From Fidelibacterota bacterium (GTDB taxonomy: Bacteria; Fidelibacterota; Fidelibacteria; Fidelibacterales; Fidelibacteraceae): a stretch of 9,920 nucleotides of DNA. Location of the stretch: NCBI GenBank assembly GCA_023134755.1, contig JAGLUM010000021.1, forward strand, positions 1 to 9,920. Reading direction: 5' to 3'. This document shows positions 1 through 7,482 of this stretch, piece after piece (positions within the stretch are counted from its first letter, which is position 1; each line of letters begins with the position of its first letter). The position numbers and the translations under genes were made by a program. Under the pieces are notes generated by a model, which searched no databases, was not told the origin of the DNA, and saw only the letters and a program-made list of their open reading frames with translations.

Positions 1-65
1 TCGGGTTTTTGGGGTGGTTTGTTGTTGGGATCTTTATCCGAACTATTATAAAAAGTATTGAACAT
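1..65 (-). CDS. ftsH: N-terminal fragment of a probable FtsH protease (cut by window edge)
   Basis: Only the first 21 codons are in the window. They begin MFNTFYNSSDKDPNN and continue as a polar Asn/Lys/Pro-rich stretch (KPPQKP). The ATG at 65-63 is preceded by a strong Shine-Dalgarno sequence, so this is a real start. The identity rests on context: tilS, hpt and ftsH are neighbours in many bacteria, and FtsH proteins commonly open with a short polar N-terminus before the first membrane helix. FtsH is a membrane-anchored AAA+ zinc metalloprotease that degrades misfolded and regulatory proteins. No membrane helix, Walker motif or HEXXH motif is visible here, so another gene is possible. Confidence 0.5.
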   Translation of the reverse strand, partial: MFNTFYNSSDKDPNNKPPQKP

Positions 66-70
66 GCTTT

Positions 71-76
71 CTCCTT
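71..76 (-). promoter_or_regulatory. Ribosome binding site of the downstream (probable ftsH) gene
   Basis: The minus strand reads AAGGAG, a near-perfect anti-16S match, five nucleotides before the ATG at 65. It is what establishes the partial gene at the window edge. The 58-nt gap back to the hpt stop shows no clear terminator and only weak promoter-like AT runs, so co-transcription with hpt is likely. Confidence 0.8.
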
Positions 77-123
77 TATAGCTAATTAATATACTAAACA
101 ATCATGAGATAATGTTCCTTTTT

Positions 124-702
124 TTATTGATCTTTTGGCAAATTCATCGCAAAAATATCCCGTAAGCGACGATATTGTTGCTCAATATCCAATCCATAGC
201 CAACTACAAATTTATCGGGGATCTCAAAACCCACATATTCCGGTTCTGTATCAATCTTTGTTATCTCTTTTTTGTATAATAATGTTGCAACGCGAACAGA
301 GCTGGGATGGCTGTTTTCAAAGTGGCTCCGAAGATAATTTATCGATAGACCAGTATCAATAATATCCTCAATAAGAATGATATCCCGATCATATATATCG
401 GCACTAATATCTTTTATTAAACGAATAGTTCCGGTTGATTTTGTTCTCCGGTATGAAGAAATCTTGATAAAGTCCATTTCGGCTTCAATTTTCATGGCTC
501 GCAGTAAATCAGCCATAAAATAGAAACTGCCATTTAATACACCAATAATGATGGGGGGCTTCGTGTTTTTTCTATAATCAGATGAAATCTGTCGTGCCAT
601 TTGTTTTACTTTTTCTTGTATTTCCTCTTCGGATAAAAGCAAATCCAGTATTTCTCCATTATATGTGCCTTCATATTCAAGTGTTAATGTTTTTTTAATC
701 AT
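124..702 (-). CDS. hpt: Hypoxanthine (guanine) phosphoribosyltransferase
   Basis: A purine-salvage enzyme of the cytosol that joins hypoxanthine or guanine to PRPP, giving IMP or GMP. The 192-residue length is normal for bacterial HPRTs. Visible motifs are loop I GVLNGSF (54-60), the flexible-loop region SSYRRTKSTG (82-91), the diagnostic PRPP-binding motif IILIEDIIDTGLS (108-120), and the C-terminal base-binding stretch DKFVVGYGLD (163-172). The start ATG at 702 overlaps the tilS stop in an ATGA arrangement, with GGAG at 711-714 eight nucleotides upstream, which suggests translational coupling. The tilS-hpt pairing is common in bacteria. Xanthine or guanine preference cannot be read from the sequence, but the family assignment is firm. 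Confidence 0.95.
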   Translation of the reverse strand: MIKKTLTLEYEGTYNGEILDLLLSEEEIQEKVKQMARQISSDYRKNTKPPIIIGVLNGSFYFMADLLRAMKIEAEMDFIKISSYRRTKSTGTIRLIKDISADIYDRDIILIEDIIDTGLSINYLRSHFENSHPSSVRVATLLYKKEITKIDTEPEYVGFEIPDKFVVGYGLDIEQQYRRLRDIFAMNLPKDQ

Positions 703-2120
703 GCTGTCTGCTCCGTTTTTTTATAGGTAATCATTACAATGTCTGTATGTTTATTTTCAACCCGGTATACATTTGAACGTTTTACCCCAGGTATCCATAT
801 AATTTCATTATCCAGCATTAATACCGGATAATATTTTTTATCATAGGGCTTCAGTTTTTCATCTTTTAAAATATCGCTTATTTTTTTGGTATCTCCCAAA
901 CCAAATAATGTCATTTTGTCGCCCTGTACCCATGATCTATATATCAAGGTCTTCCCAAGAATATCCGGTGAAAAATATGCAATTGATGGGTTTGAATAGG
1001 GTGTAAAATCCGGAGATTTTATGACACTGATCTGTATGCTGTTATTATTTTTATCTTTGAGATATATTCCTTTTTTACATAGTATTTTATAATAAACATC
1101 AACAGCATCTTTTTTGTACCATATAATACATTCCCGGTCTTTGTGCAAAATATGTCCCGCTATTTCCATTGTGTGACCGACATCTGATCTGGCAATAAAA
1201 TCACACAGCTGATCAAGCTGCTGTCGTGATATATGTTGTATTACATTGAGTGTATCACGGTATATGTATTGAAGTAAACGTCTCTGCATGTATATCGGAA
1301 CGTTTTTAAAAGTCTCACAGTACAGTTTTACGCTGGATTTAGTAATCCGGATATTTTTTTCAATTAATAATTTTTCATATACCTGTAATGCGTCGCCGGC
1401 ATCTTGTAGTGATTGTGCGGAATGCGCCAGTGCTTGTTCGATATTTTCAAATCCCATGTTTTTTATAGCGGGAATTACGGTGTGACGGATTTTATTTCGC
1501 GCAAAACGTTCATCTTTATTACTTAAGTCTTCGCAAAAAGATAGATTTTGTTTTTGTGCATATGTTTCCAGCTCAGAACGTAATATTTCCCTTAGAGGAC
1601 GTCTGAAAATTCCCCGTTTTTCGGGAATACCGGAAAGCCCGTCAATTCCGGCTCCTGTCAGCATGCGGTATATAATGGTTTCAGCTTGGTCATTGGCTTG
1701 GTGTGCTGTAACAACAACATTACAGTGCAGAGTATTATACCATTCTTCAAAGATACGATATCGTGCGGCACGTGCAAGTGATTCGATACTTGGGTTCTGT
1801 GTTCCTTTGGGAGAATATTTTTTCTTTTCATCGGGATGTAGTAAATTTAGCGTTTTTCCCACATACGTAAGTTTATGTTTTTTTGCAAGTGCTTCACAAA
1901 ATTGAGCTTCCTGTTCATCATATTCCGGGCGCAGACCATGGTTTATGTGTCCTACAATAAGTTTCCAGTTCCAGCGTATCTGTAACTCGATAAAAAGGTG
2001 CAATAATACCACACTATCAAGGCCGCCTGAAACAGCCAGCAAAATATTATCATGTTGGTTTACAAGTGCATTGCGGATTAGAGATTGATGTACTTTTTCC
2101 GCAAGTGGAGACCATTTCAT
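699..2120 (-). CDS. tilS: tRNA(Ile)-lysidine synthase
   Basis: TilS attaches lysine to C34 of the CAU-anticodon isoleucine tRNA using ATP, changing both its decoding and its charging from Met to Ile. The 473-residue protein has the N-type PP-loop AVSGGLDS (29-36), then GHINHGLRP (57-65), ESLARAARYRIFE (113-125), TAHQANDQAET (138-148), FRRPLREI (172-179) and the EDLSNKDERFARNKIRH segment (197-213). All are typical TilS landmarks. The C-terminal TilS domain is recognisable at about 393-460 (QGDKMTLFGLG, then TKKISDILKDEKL, then IIWIPGVK), so this is a full-length two-domain type. Upstream is AAGG (2127-2130), six nucleotides before the ATG. It lies 41 nt after tyrS and overlaps hpt by 4 nt, and is probably read in the same transcript. 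Confidence 0.96.
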   Translation of the reverse strand: MKWSPLAEKVHQSLIRNALVNQHDNILLAVSGGLDSVVLLHLFIELQIRWNWKLIVGHINHGLRPEYDEQEAQFCEALAKKHKLTYVGKTLNLLHPDEKKKYSPKGTQNPSIESLARAARYRIFEEWYNTLHCNVVVTAHQANDQAETIIYRMLTGAGIDGLSGIPEKRGIFRRPLREILRSELETYAQKQNLSFCEDLSNKDERFARNKIRHTVIPAIKNMGFENIEQALAHSAQSLQDAGDALQVYEKLLIEKNIRITKSSVKLYCETFKNVPIYMQRRLLQYIYRDTLNVIQHISRQQLDQLCDFIARSDVGHTMEIAGHILHKDRECIIWYKKDAVDVYYKILCKKGIYLKDKNNNSIQISVIKSPDFTPYSNPSIAYFSPDILGKTLIYRSWVQGDKMTLFGLGDTKKISDILKDEKLKPYDKKYYPVLMLDNEIIWIPGVKRSNVYRVENKHTDIVMITYKKTEQTA

Positions 2121-2161
2121 GGTAAGCCTTTTGTACTATATTGTTATTAACAGAACCTGAT

Positions 2162-3376
2162 CTATGTTCTGCGTAATTTTATAAATTTTCGTTTCCCAAC
2201 TTTTAGTATGTCGCCATCTTCAATCTGAACTGCAATTGAATGGGATAAAATACGGTCCCCGTTGATATACACACCACCTTGTGAAACCAGACGTTTTGCT
2301 TCTCCGCCTGAATGACACAGTCCGCTTTCAACCATCAATTTTGTAATGAATACTTCATTGTCTATAACGGTATATTCCGGTATATTTTCAGGAACATCTT
2401 TTTTAATAAAAACTTTGTGAAAATGTTCTTTTGCCTGATTGGCGGCATTTGTATCATGATATCTGCGCACAAGATGCCATGCTAATTCGTGTTTTATATC
2501 TCGGGGGTTTTTACCTTCTTTCATTGTCTGTTTATATGTCTCTATTTGATTTTCCGATAAATCGGTTACCAAGGTAAAATAGCGTAATATCATGTCATCA
2601 TTGATAGATAGGGTTTTCCCATACATATCTTCTGCTGTATCGGTAATGCCAATATAGTTGTCTAAAGATTTTGACATCTTTTCCTTCCCATGTAGTCCTT
2701 CTAAAATGGGCATTGTAAGAATCACCTGCGGTTCCTGATCGTATTCCCGTTGAATATCACGTCCTACCAGCAGATTGAATTTTTGGTCTGTTCCTCCCAA
2801 TTCAATGTCTGATCTTATAGCAACGCTATCGTATGCTTGCGCCAGGGGATACATCAATTCGTGAATAGAAATTGGTATTCCGTTTTCATAGCGTTTAGAA
2901 AAGTCGTCACGTTCCAGTATTTGTGCAACAGTATAATGTGCCAACAGGGTAATTACTTCCTGAAAGTTCATCGCATTTAACCATTCTGAATTGTAACGTA
3001 TTTCGAGCTGCTCGCGATTTAAAACAATTCCTGCTTGGTCAAAATATGATTGCGCATTCTTCTTTGTTTCTTCGGAGGTTAATGCCGGGCGTGTTTTATT
3101 GCGTCCTGTTGGATCACCTATTATAGCGGTAAAATCACCAATAATCAATATGGCCTGGTGCCCAAGATCCTGAAATTCCCTCATTTTCCCTAATACAACA
3201 GCATGGCCTATATGTAAATCCGGGCGACTGGGGTCCGCGCCAAGTTTTACGCGAAGGGGAGTTTGTGTTTTTATGCTTTTTTCAATTTTTCTAACAAATT
3301 CCTCTTCGGGAATAATTTCTTCTGCGCCTTTGCGAATTATATCCATCTGTTCGTTCAAGGACGGAAATCGATTCAT
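2162..3376 (-). CDS. tyrS: Tyrosyl-tRNA synthetase
   Basis: A cytosolic class I aminoacyl-tRNA synthetase that activates tyrosine with ATP and loads it on tRNA-Tyr. At 404 residues it is of usual length. The Rossmann catalytic core shows LGADPSRPDLHIGHAV, with HIGH at 55-58, then the tyrosine-binding region YPLAQAYDSVAI (176-187) and GGTDQKFNLLVGR (194-206). The class signature KMSKS is at 233-237. An S4 RNA-binding domain occupies about 344-400 (LVSQGGVYINGDRI). The canonical HIGH and KMSKS, rather than the variant forms in E. coli TyrS, point to the second bacterial TyrRS subfamily (TyrZ-like). The start follows AAGGAG (3383-3388) by six nucleotides. It lies 17 nt after smpB, so the two are almost certainly co-transcribed. 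No T-box leader is seen. Confidence 0.97.
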   Translation of the reverse strand: MNRFPSLNEQMDIIRKGAEEIIPEEEFVRKIEKSIKTQTPLRVKLGADPSRPDLHIGHAVVLGKMREFQDLGHQAILIIGDFTAIIGDPTGRNKTRPALTSEETKKNAQSYFDQAGIVLNREQLEIRYNSEWLNAMNFQEVITLLAHYTVAQILERDDFSKRYENGIPISIHELMYPLAQAYDSVAIRSDIELGGTDQKFNLLVGRDIQREYDQEPQVILTMPILEGLHGKEKMSKSLDNYIGITDTAEDMYGKTLSINDDMILRYFTLVTDLSENQIETYKQTMKEGKNPRDIKHELAWHLVRRYHDTNAANQAKEHFHKVFIKKDVPENIPEYTVIDNEVFITKLMVESGLCHSGGEAKRLVSQGGVYINGDRILSHSIAVQIEDGDILKVGKRKFIKLRRT

Positions 3377-3382
3377 GTGCGG

Positions 3383-3388
3383 CTCCTT
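3383..3388 (-). promoter_or_regulatory. Ribosome binding site of tyrS
   Basis: AAGGAG on the minus strand, six nucleotides before the tyrS ATG, within the 17-nt gap after the smpB stop. It fixes the tyrS start and contrasts with smpB itself, which has no such site. Confidence 0.85.
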
Positions 3389-3393
3389 TTATC

Positions 3394-3837
3394 TCAATGT
3401 TTCATGTAGCGTTCAAGATTACGTTTTTCGTCGCGTTTTGCTATATCCTGACGTTTATCATATAATTTTTTCCCTTTTGCCAAACCAATTTCAACTTTTA
3501 TATGATTGCCTGACCAGTAGAGTGCGAGCGGGATGAGGGTAAGTTGTTGTTCGTCGCGTTTTTTTCTTAATCGGCGTAATTCTTTTTGATGCAGCAGTAA
3601 TTTTTTGGGGCGTATTGGATCATACTGTTCATATCCGGCATGTGAATACGAAGATATGTGTGCTTGCATTAAAAAAAGTTCATTATCCTGATAATTACAA
3701 TAAGCCTCTTTGATGTTTATTTTTCCTTCACGAATCGCTTTAACTTCCATTCCGTGAAGAACAATTCCTGCCTCGATTTTTTCGAGGATATGATAATCAT
3801 AATATGCTTTTCTGTTTTTTAATATTAGCTTTTCCAT
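3394..3837 (-). CDS. smpB: SsrA-binding protein SmpB
   Basis: SmpB binds tmRNA and carries it to stalled ribosomes, where its tail reads the empty mRNA channel during trans-translation. The 147-residue protein carries NRKAYYDYHI (8-17), the signature GIVLHGMEVKAIR (24-36), and a basic C-terminal tail running from GKKLYDKRQDIAKR (122-135) to the end. Length and layout are close to the usual 150-160 residues. The N-terminus lines up with the family's usual start, so the ATG at 3837 is trusted. No Shine-Dalgarno sequence precedes it; the upstream bases are TTATATTAGCTCC. A promoter ends about 7 nt before the ATG, so the mRNA may be leaderless. It heads the smpB-tyrS-tilS-hpt group. No tmRNA gene (ssrA) was recognised in this window. 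Confidence 0.97.
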   Translation of the reverse strand: MEKLILKNRKAYYDYHILEKIEAGIVLHGMEVKAIREGKINIKEAYCNYQDNELFLMQAHISSYSHAGYEQYDPIRPKKLLLHQKELRRLRKKRDEQQLTLIPLALYWSGNHIKVEIGLAKGKKLYDKRQDIAKRDEKRNLERYMKH

Positions 3838-3843
3838 GGAGCT

Positions 3844-3872
3844 AATATAACGAAGTTATACAGAAATGTGAA
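3844..3872 (-). promoter_or_regulatory. Sigma70-type promoter for smpB, possibly leaderless
   Basis: On the minus strand a -35 box TTCACA (3872-3867) and a -10 box TATATT (3849-3844) are separated by exactly 17 nt; each hexamer differs from consensus at one position. Transcription would be expected to start about seven nucleotides later, at or next to the A of the smpB ATG (3837). It lies in the 146-nt gap after rodA. That gap also contains a weaker distal candidate, TTGCAG with 17 nt to TATATG, near the rodA end, which would instead give a long leader. No rho-independent terminator is seen after rodA, so some readthrough is possible. Confidence 0.6.
3846..3860. repeat. Perfect 6-bp inverted repeat overlapping the smpB -10 region
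   Basis: TATAAC-GAA-GTTATA, two perfect 6-bp arms around a 3-bp centre. It overlaps most of the proposed -10 box and part of the spacer. In this position it could act as an operator, but the arms are AT-rich and short, so chance is quite possible. No other copy was noticed in the window. Confidence 0.4.
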
Positions 3873-3983
3873 GTTAGAAATTGATATGCTTGAAATGGTT
3901 AAATTGGAAGAATTAGTGTGATTGTTCAAATTAGTTGAAAGTATAATATCCATATATTACATAAAAACACATTCTGCAAAAAG

Positions 3984-5210
3984 CTATTCTGCGTTTCCGT
4001 TTAATACAAGTCCCACGAGGCCAAAGCAGGTCATTAAAAAACTTCCACCGTAACTGATGAAGGGAAGCGGTTTTCCTGTTACGGGAAGCAATCCGACTGT
4101 CATACCAACATTTATAAAAATATGTGCTAATAAGGCGGTAGTACCGCCAATAATCAACATAGCACTAAAGGTGCTTTTTGCCGTAAGCGCCATTCTAAAC
4201 CACCTGAGAATTAAAAAGCAATATATAAATAATATCAGACTGATACCGATAAAACCAAACTCTTCTGATATCACGGAGAAAATAAAATCTGTGTGCTGTT
4301 CCGGTAGAAAATGCAGATGAGCCTGCGTCCCTTGTAAAAACCCCTTACCATGCAATCCGCCAGATCCGATTGCAATTTGAGATTGGATGACCTGATATCC
4401 GGCACCCATTGGATCAAGCTGTGGGTTTAACATTGTCAGAATCCGTTGCTGTTGATAGGGTTTGATAGCATTCCAGAAAAAAGGTGTCATTACTCCAACC
4501 AAAATATTCATTAAAAAAATCAGCGCAGAAAAGAGAACATTTTTATTATTCAGAAAAATGATAATTGCTATAATAATCCCCCACACCAGAAACACCCAGC
4601 TGTTAAACGCTGCAAGCATGGTAATAAAAGGGGCAATTAGTAAAAAAATATAATAAAGTTTATATCCGCTTATGAACAACATCGCAGCAAACACTACAAC
4701 ATAAATAAATGTAGTTCCCAAATCCGGTTGAATAAAAACAAGTGCCGCCGGGATTAAAAGTATGCCAAGGGGATACAGCACATATCCGGGGTTCCGGGAA
4801 GAACGCTGCGTTTCGCTAAAATATTTTGCCAGCATAATAATAAGTATAAATTTCATGTATTCTGACGGTTGGATCTGAAAGCCCCCGAGAGTGATCCAAC
4901 GGTTTGTTCCCGAGCTCACCATAGACAAAATGAACGGAATAATAATTAATCCAATACCTATAATATAAAGGATTTCAGCGTAGCTGAGTAAAAAACTCTT
5001 ACGCACAGAGAAAAGCATAATAAGCATGGCTAAGCCACCAATAATACCTAAAATTTGTTTCCAGAAATATTGCATGTTTGCCGTGGATCCGACAAAGAAA
5101 GTCGCACTATAAATAGCGATCAAACCACCACATGTCAGGAGAAAGATCAATATTAGTGACAGAATATCCATCTCTGAAAATTTTGGACTGAAAAAATCTT
5201 TAAATCTCAT
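3984..5210 (-). CDS. rodA: RodA, SEDS-family peptidoglycan glycosyltransferase
   Basis: RodA polymerises lipid II into glycan strands in the cytoplasmic membrane and pairs with PBP2 for side-wall growth. This 408-residue protein is almost wholly membrane helices. Family landmarks are TNRWITLGGFQIQPSE (102-117), QPDLGTT (161-167), the extracellular-loop segment PYQQQRILTMLNPQLDP with GAGYQVIQSQIAIGSGG (251-285), the HTDFIFSVISEEFG stretch (306-319), and PLPFISYGGS (381-390). Asp266, in LDPMGAGY, aligns with the catalytic aspartate of RodA. About 90 residues separate QPDLGT from PYQQQR, against roughly 50 in E. coli RodA, which suggests two extra helices. The start overlaps the mrdA stop in ATGA, with only a weak GAGAG upstream, so coupled translation with its partner PBP2 is likely. 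Confidence 0.96.
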   Translation of the reverse strand: MRFKDFFSPKFSEMDILSLILIFLLTCGGLIAIYSATFFVGSTANMQYFWKQILGIIGGLAMLIMLFSVRKSFLLSYAEILYIIGIGLIIIPFILSMVSSGTNRWITLGGFQIQPSEYMKFILIIMLAKYFSETQRSSRNPGYVLYPLGILLIPAALVFIQPDLGTTFIYVVVFAAMLFISGYKLYYIFLLIAPFITMLAAFNSWVFLVWGIIIAIIIFLNNKNVLFSALIFLMNILVGVMTPFFWNAIKPYQQQRILTMLNPQLDPMGAGYQVIQSQIAIGSGGLHGKGFLQGTQAHLHFLPEQHTDFIFSVISEEFGFIGISLILFIYCFLILRWFRMALTAKSTFSAMLIIGGTTALLAHIFINVGMTVGLLPVTGKPLPFISYGGSFLMTCFGLVGLVLNGNAE

Positions 5211-6979
5211 TTGTCTCTCATGTAGTAATAGGCTTTCAAAAGCTGTCCCGCAACCGGCGCGGCAATATCACTTCCCGCAATTCCATGCTCGATAAATACA
5301 ACTACCGCATAGGGAAAATCGGTTTTTTTGGAGTAACCCAAAAACCAGCCGTGTGATTCGCCGTGTGGATTTTGTGCAGTTCCTGTTTTTCCATACATAT
5401 GTAACCCGGGAACGTTTGCAGTACGACCGGTTCCCCAACCGCTTTGTACCGCATTTTGCATGCCTGCTCCTATTTCCCTCCAAGTAGATGCGGATATTTC
5501 ATTAATTTGTTTTACCTGATACTCTGGTTTTTGCGTTGTGTTGTCATGTGTATAATGGATAGATTTTAATACATGCGGGGTGACAATTTTGCCGCGTGTT
5601 GCCAAAATTCCCGTATATCTAATAACCTGCATTGGTGTTACCAGAACATCACCCTGCCCTATAACCATATTCAGCCACATGCCTTTCCACCATTTCCGTT
5701 TGCCGTATTGTTTGTCCATGAACTCCCTGTCAGGACATATTCCCGCTAATTCCCCGGGCAGATCAATACCGGTCAGTTCACCGAAGGTCATATGTTTTGC
5801 GTAGTAACTCCAGTCGTCTATTCCCAGCTTTAAAATCAAATTATAAAAATATATATTACATGAATGGGCTATGGCTTCATTCAGATTTTCCATGCCGTGT
5901 ATATGTGAACATTTATAATCCCGACCACCTAAATTGTATACTCCGGTGCATTCAAATTCTGTAGATGGAGTAATAACCTTCTTTTCCAGGGCAGCTATCG
6001 CTGCAACCATTTTATAAATTGAACCCGCCGGGTACTGCCCCCGTATCATACGGTTAAATAATGGAATATGTTTATCTTGTACAATGGAATCCCATTCTGC
6101 CTGGGTTAAGCCGTCCGTGAACATATCAGGATCATAGGTCGGCGATGAAACGCTTGCGAGAATTTCCCCGTTTTCATAATTCATTACAATTGCGGCACCA
6201 TTATAATTAACAAGCAAGGATTCCGCATAAGCCTGTAGTTCGCAATCTATTGTTAAATACAATGCGTTTCCCGGTTCGGGATTGATTTGTTCATATGCCT
6301 GGTCGTTCAGGGGTTTCCCTGAAGCATTTACCAGTTTATATCTGTATCCGCGTTTGCCTCTTAGCAGGTGTTCATATTGTTTTTCCACACCATCATATCC
6401 AATAATATCACCCAATTTATATCCTGATTCGCGATATTTATACATATCTTTGCGACGAATCTGTGCTGTATATCCCAATAGATTACCGCTTTTAATATCA
6501 TTGGTATATTCGCGAATTGGGCTAAAAACAATCTCGGCCCCCGGAAGATCCTGAATATTTTCATTAATTATTGTATTTATCTTAAAATCAATATTCCGTA
6601 ATACAACAGCCGGCCGATAGGCACCATATTGATTTCGTTTCATGGTATATTGTAGGGCTTCAACTGAGGCTCCTGTAATATCTGCAAGTTTTTGCCAGGT
6701 ATCCGGATGCCGCTTAATAAGATCGGGGTAAACAATGACATTATAACACGGAACATTATAAATTATTTCTTGTCCATTTCGATCATATACAATTCCCCGG
6801 GGCGCCGAAATATCAATACGGTTCAACATATTTCCTACTGCTGCGCTGCGATAGATGGCATAATTGGTAATTTGCAGGGTATAAAATCGAATAATTAAAA
6901 TAATAAACATTAGCAAGGCCAAAACGAAAATCGTTGTTATGCGGTATTGTCCTATCCGATTTTTAACTTCCTTTGGCAT
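5207..6979 (-). CDS. mrdA: Penicillin-binding protein 2 (peptidoglycan transpeptidase)
   Basis: PBP2 is the class B transpeptidase that cross-links side-wall peptidoglycan made by RodA. The 590-residue protein has a short cytoplasmic N-terminus and one membrane anchor (about 13-35). The non-catalytic pedestal starts at APRGIVYDRNGQEI (59-72). The periplasmic transpeptidase domain contains all three catalytic motifs: SIYK with Ser320 as nucleophile and Lys323, SCN (373-375), and KTGTA (531-535). GQGDVLVTPMQ (441-451) is also typical. Residues 344-361 hold a Cys/Asp/His cluster discussed in the findings. The gene starts 2 nt after the mreD stop, with AGG five nucleotides before the ATG, and overlaps rodA by 4 nt. 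The mreD-mrdA-rodA order and the RodA neighbour separate it from the division transpeptidase FtsI. Confidence 0.96.
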   Translation of the reverse strand: MPKEVKNRIGQYRITTIFVLALLMFIILIIRFYTLQITNYAIYRSAAVGNMLNRIDISAPRGIVYDRNGQEIIYNVPCYNVIVYPDLIKRHPDTWQKLADITGASVEALQYTMKRNQYGAYRPAVVLRNIDFKINTIINENIQDLPGAEIVFSPIREYTNDIKSGNLLGYTAQIRRKDMYKYRESGYKLGDIIGYDGVEKQYEHLLRGKRGYRYKLVNASGKPLNDQAYEQINPEPGNALYLTIDCELQAYAESLLVNYNGAAIVMNYENGEILASVSSPTYDPDMFTDGLTQAEWDSIVQDKHIPLFNRMIRGQYPAGSIYKMVAAIAALEKKVITPSTEFECTGVYNLGGRDYKCSHIHGMENLNEAIAHSCNIYFYNLILKLGIDDWSYYAKHMTFGELTGIDLPGELAGICPDREFMDKQYGKRKWWKGMWLNMVIGQGDVLVTPMQVIRYTGILATRGKIVTPHVLKSIHYTHDNTTQKPEYQVKQINEISASTWREIGAGMQNAVQSGWGTGRTANVPGLHMYGKTGTAQNPHGESHGWFLGYSKKTDFPYAVVVFIEHGIAGSDIAAPVAGQLLKAYYYMRDK

Positions 6980-6981
6980 AT

Positions 6982-7482
6982 TTACCTGCCATTTTTATTG
7001 TGAATTGGAAATATTACATTGATAATAAGCAATAGTAAAAAAGTATATAATGTTTCCGGAACAGCATAACGATATAAAATAATGAAAGGTTTTACATATC
7101 CTGAATAATAGAGTAAGTTATAAAAAACATAATAAACAAGCATGACGGTAAACAGGCTCATATAAAAAACAAAGCCTTTAAAGCGCTGAATAAAAGGCAA
7201 TAATTTAAGCAGTATATATATAATCAGGGTTTTAAATAATGGTGATAATCCCCAGTATTGAACACTACCGGGTAAAAAGATGTCCTGAAGAAATCCAAAA
7301 ACAAAAGCGGCAATAATGACCATTACTGGCTTTTCATTAAAGGCCAGAAAAAATAAAATTATCAATAAAATATCCGGATGAATGCCGGCAATGCCGATAA
7401 AATCGTTAAAGATGGCGCTAATAATAAACAACACGCTTAATACAATGTATAATATACGAGAATTTGTCTGATTACTTTTCAT
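6982..7482 (-). CDS. mreD: Rod shape-determining membrane protein MreD
   Basis: MreD is a small integral membrane component of the elongation complex, working with MreC and RodA/PBP2. The 166-residue protein is strongly hydrophobic, with about five or six membrane segments near residues 10-25, 36-48, 52-69, 80-96, 103-125 and 140-160. The segment HPDILLIILFFLAF (35-48) and the GFLQD motif (63-67) fit the family, which is poorly conserved overall. Length matches typical MreD proteins. Its start lies inside the end of mreC, an 11-nt overlap, with only a weak GAG upstream; mrdA begins 2 nt after its stop. The assignment depends on position between mreC and mrdA as much as on sequence. Confidence 0.9.
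   Translation of the reverse strand: MKSNQTNSRILYIVLSVLFIISAIFNDFIGIAGIHPDILLIILFFLAFNEKPVMVIIAAFVFGFLQDIFLPGSVQYWGLSPLFKTLIIYILLKLLPFIQRFKGFVFYMSLFTVMLVYYVFYNLLYYSGYVKPFIILYRYAVPETLYTFLLLLIINVIFPIHNKNGR

Noticed and set aside
54..60. Atypical loop I (LNGS in place of LKGS) at residues 54-60 of the hypoxanthine phosphoribosyltransferase (coordinates here are residues)
   Set aside because: This loop varies in bacterial family members, with Arg or Asn also found at the Lys position, so it does not indicate an altered enzyme.
66..123. Possible promoter between hpt and the partial downstream gene (TATATT/TATAAA runs)
   Set aside because: No -35 hexamer at acceptable spacing was found; AT-rich gap alone is not enough.
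2121..2161. Possible terminator or promoter between tyrS and tilS
   Set aside because: No hairpin followed by a T-tract and no paired promoter hexamers; only a weak AAGG ribosome site for tilS is supported.
3846..3860. Resemblance of the palindrome region to a loxP arm (ATAACTTCGT on the minus strand)
   Set aside because: Only about ten bases match, the spacer and second arm of loxP are absent, and no recombinase or phage gene is nearby. Treated as chance.
3971..3992. Two copies of ATTCTGC, 15 nt apart, across the rodA stop
   Set aside because: Seven-base repeats at this spacing are expected by chance, do not form a hairpin, and lie partly in coding sequence.
5268..5483. A 71-codon minus-strand frame inside mrdA
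   Set aside because: It is an out-of-frame reading of the segment encoding the PBP2 KTG motif; no independent start signal or family resemblance.
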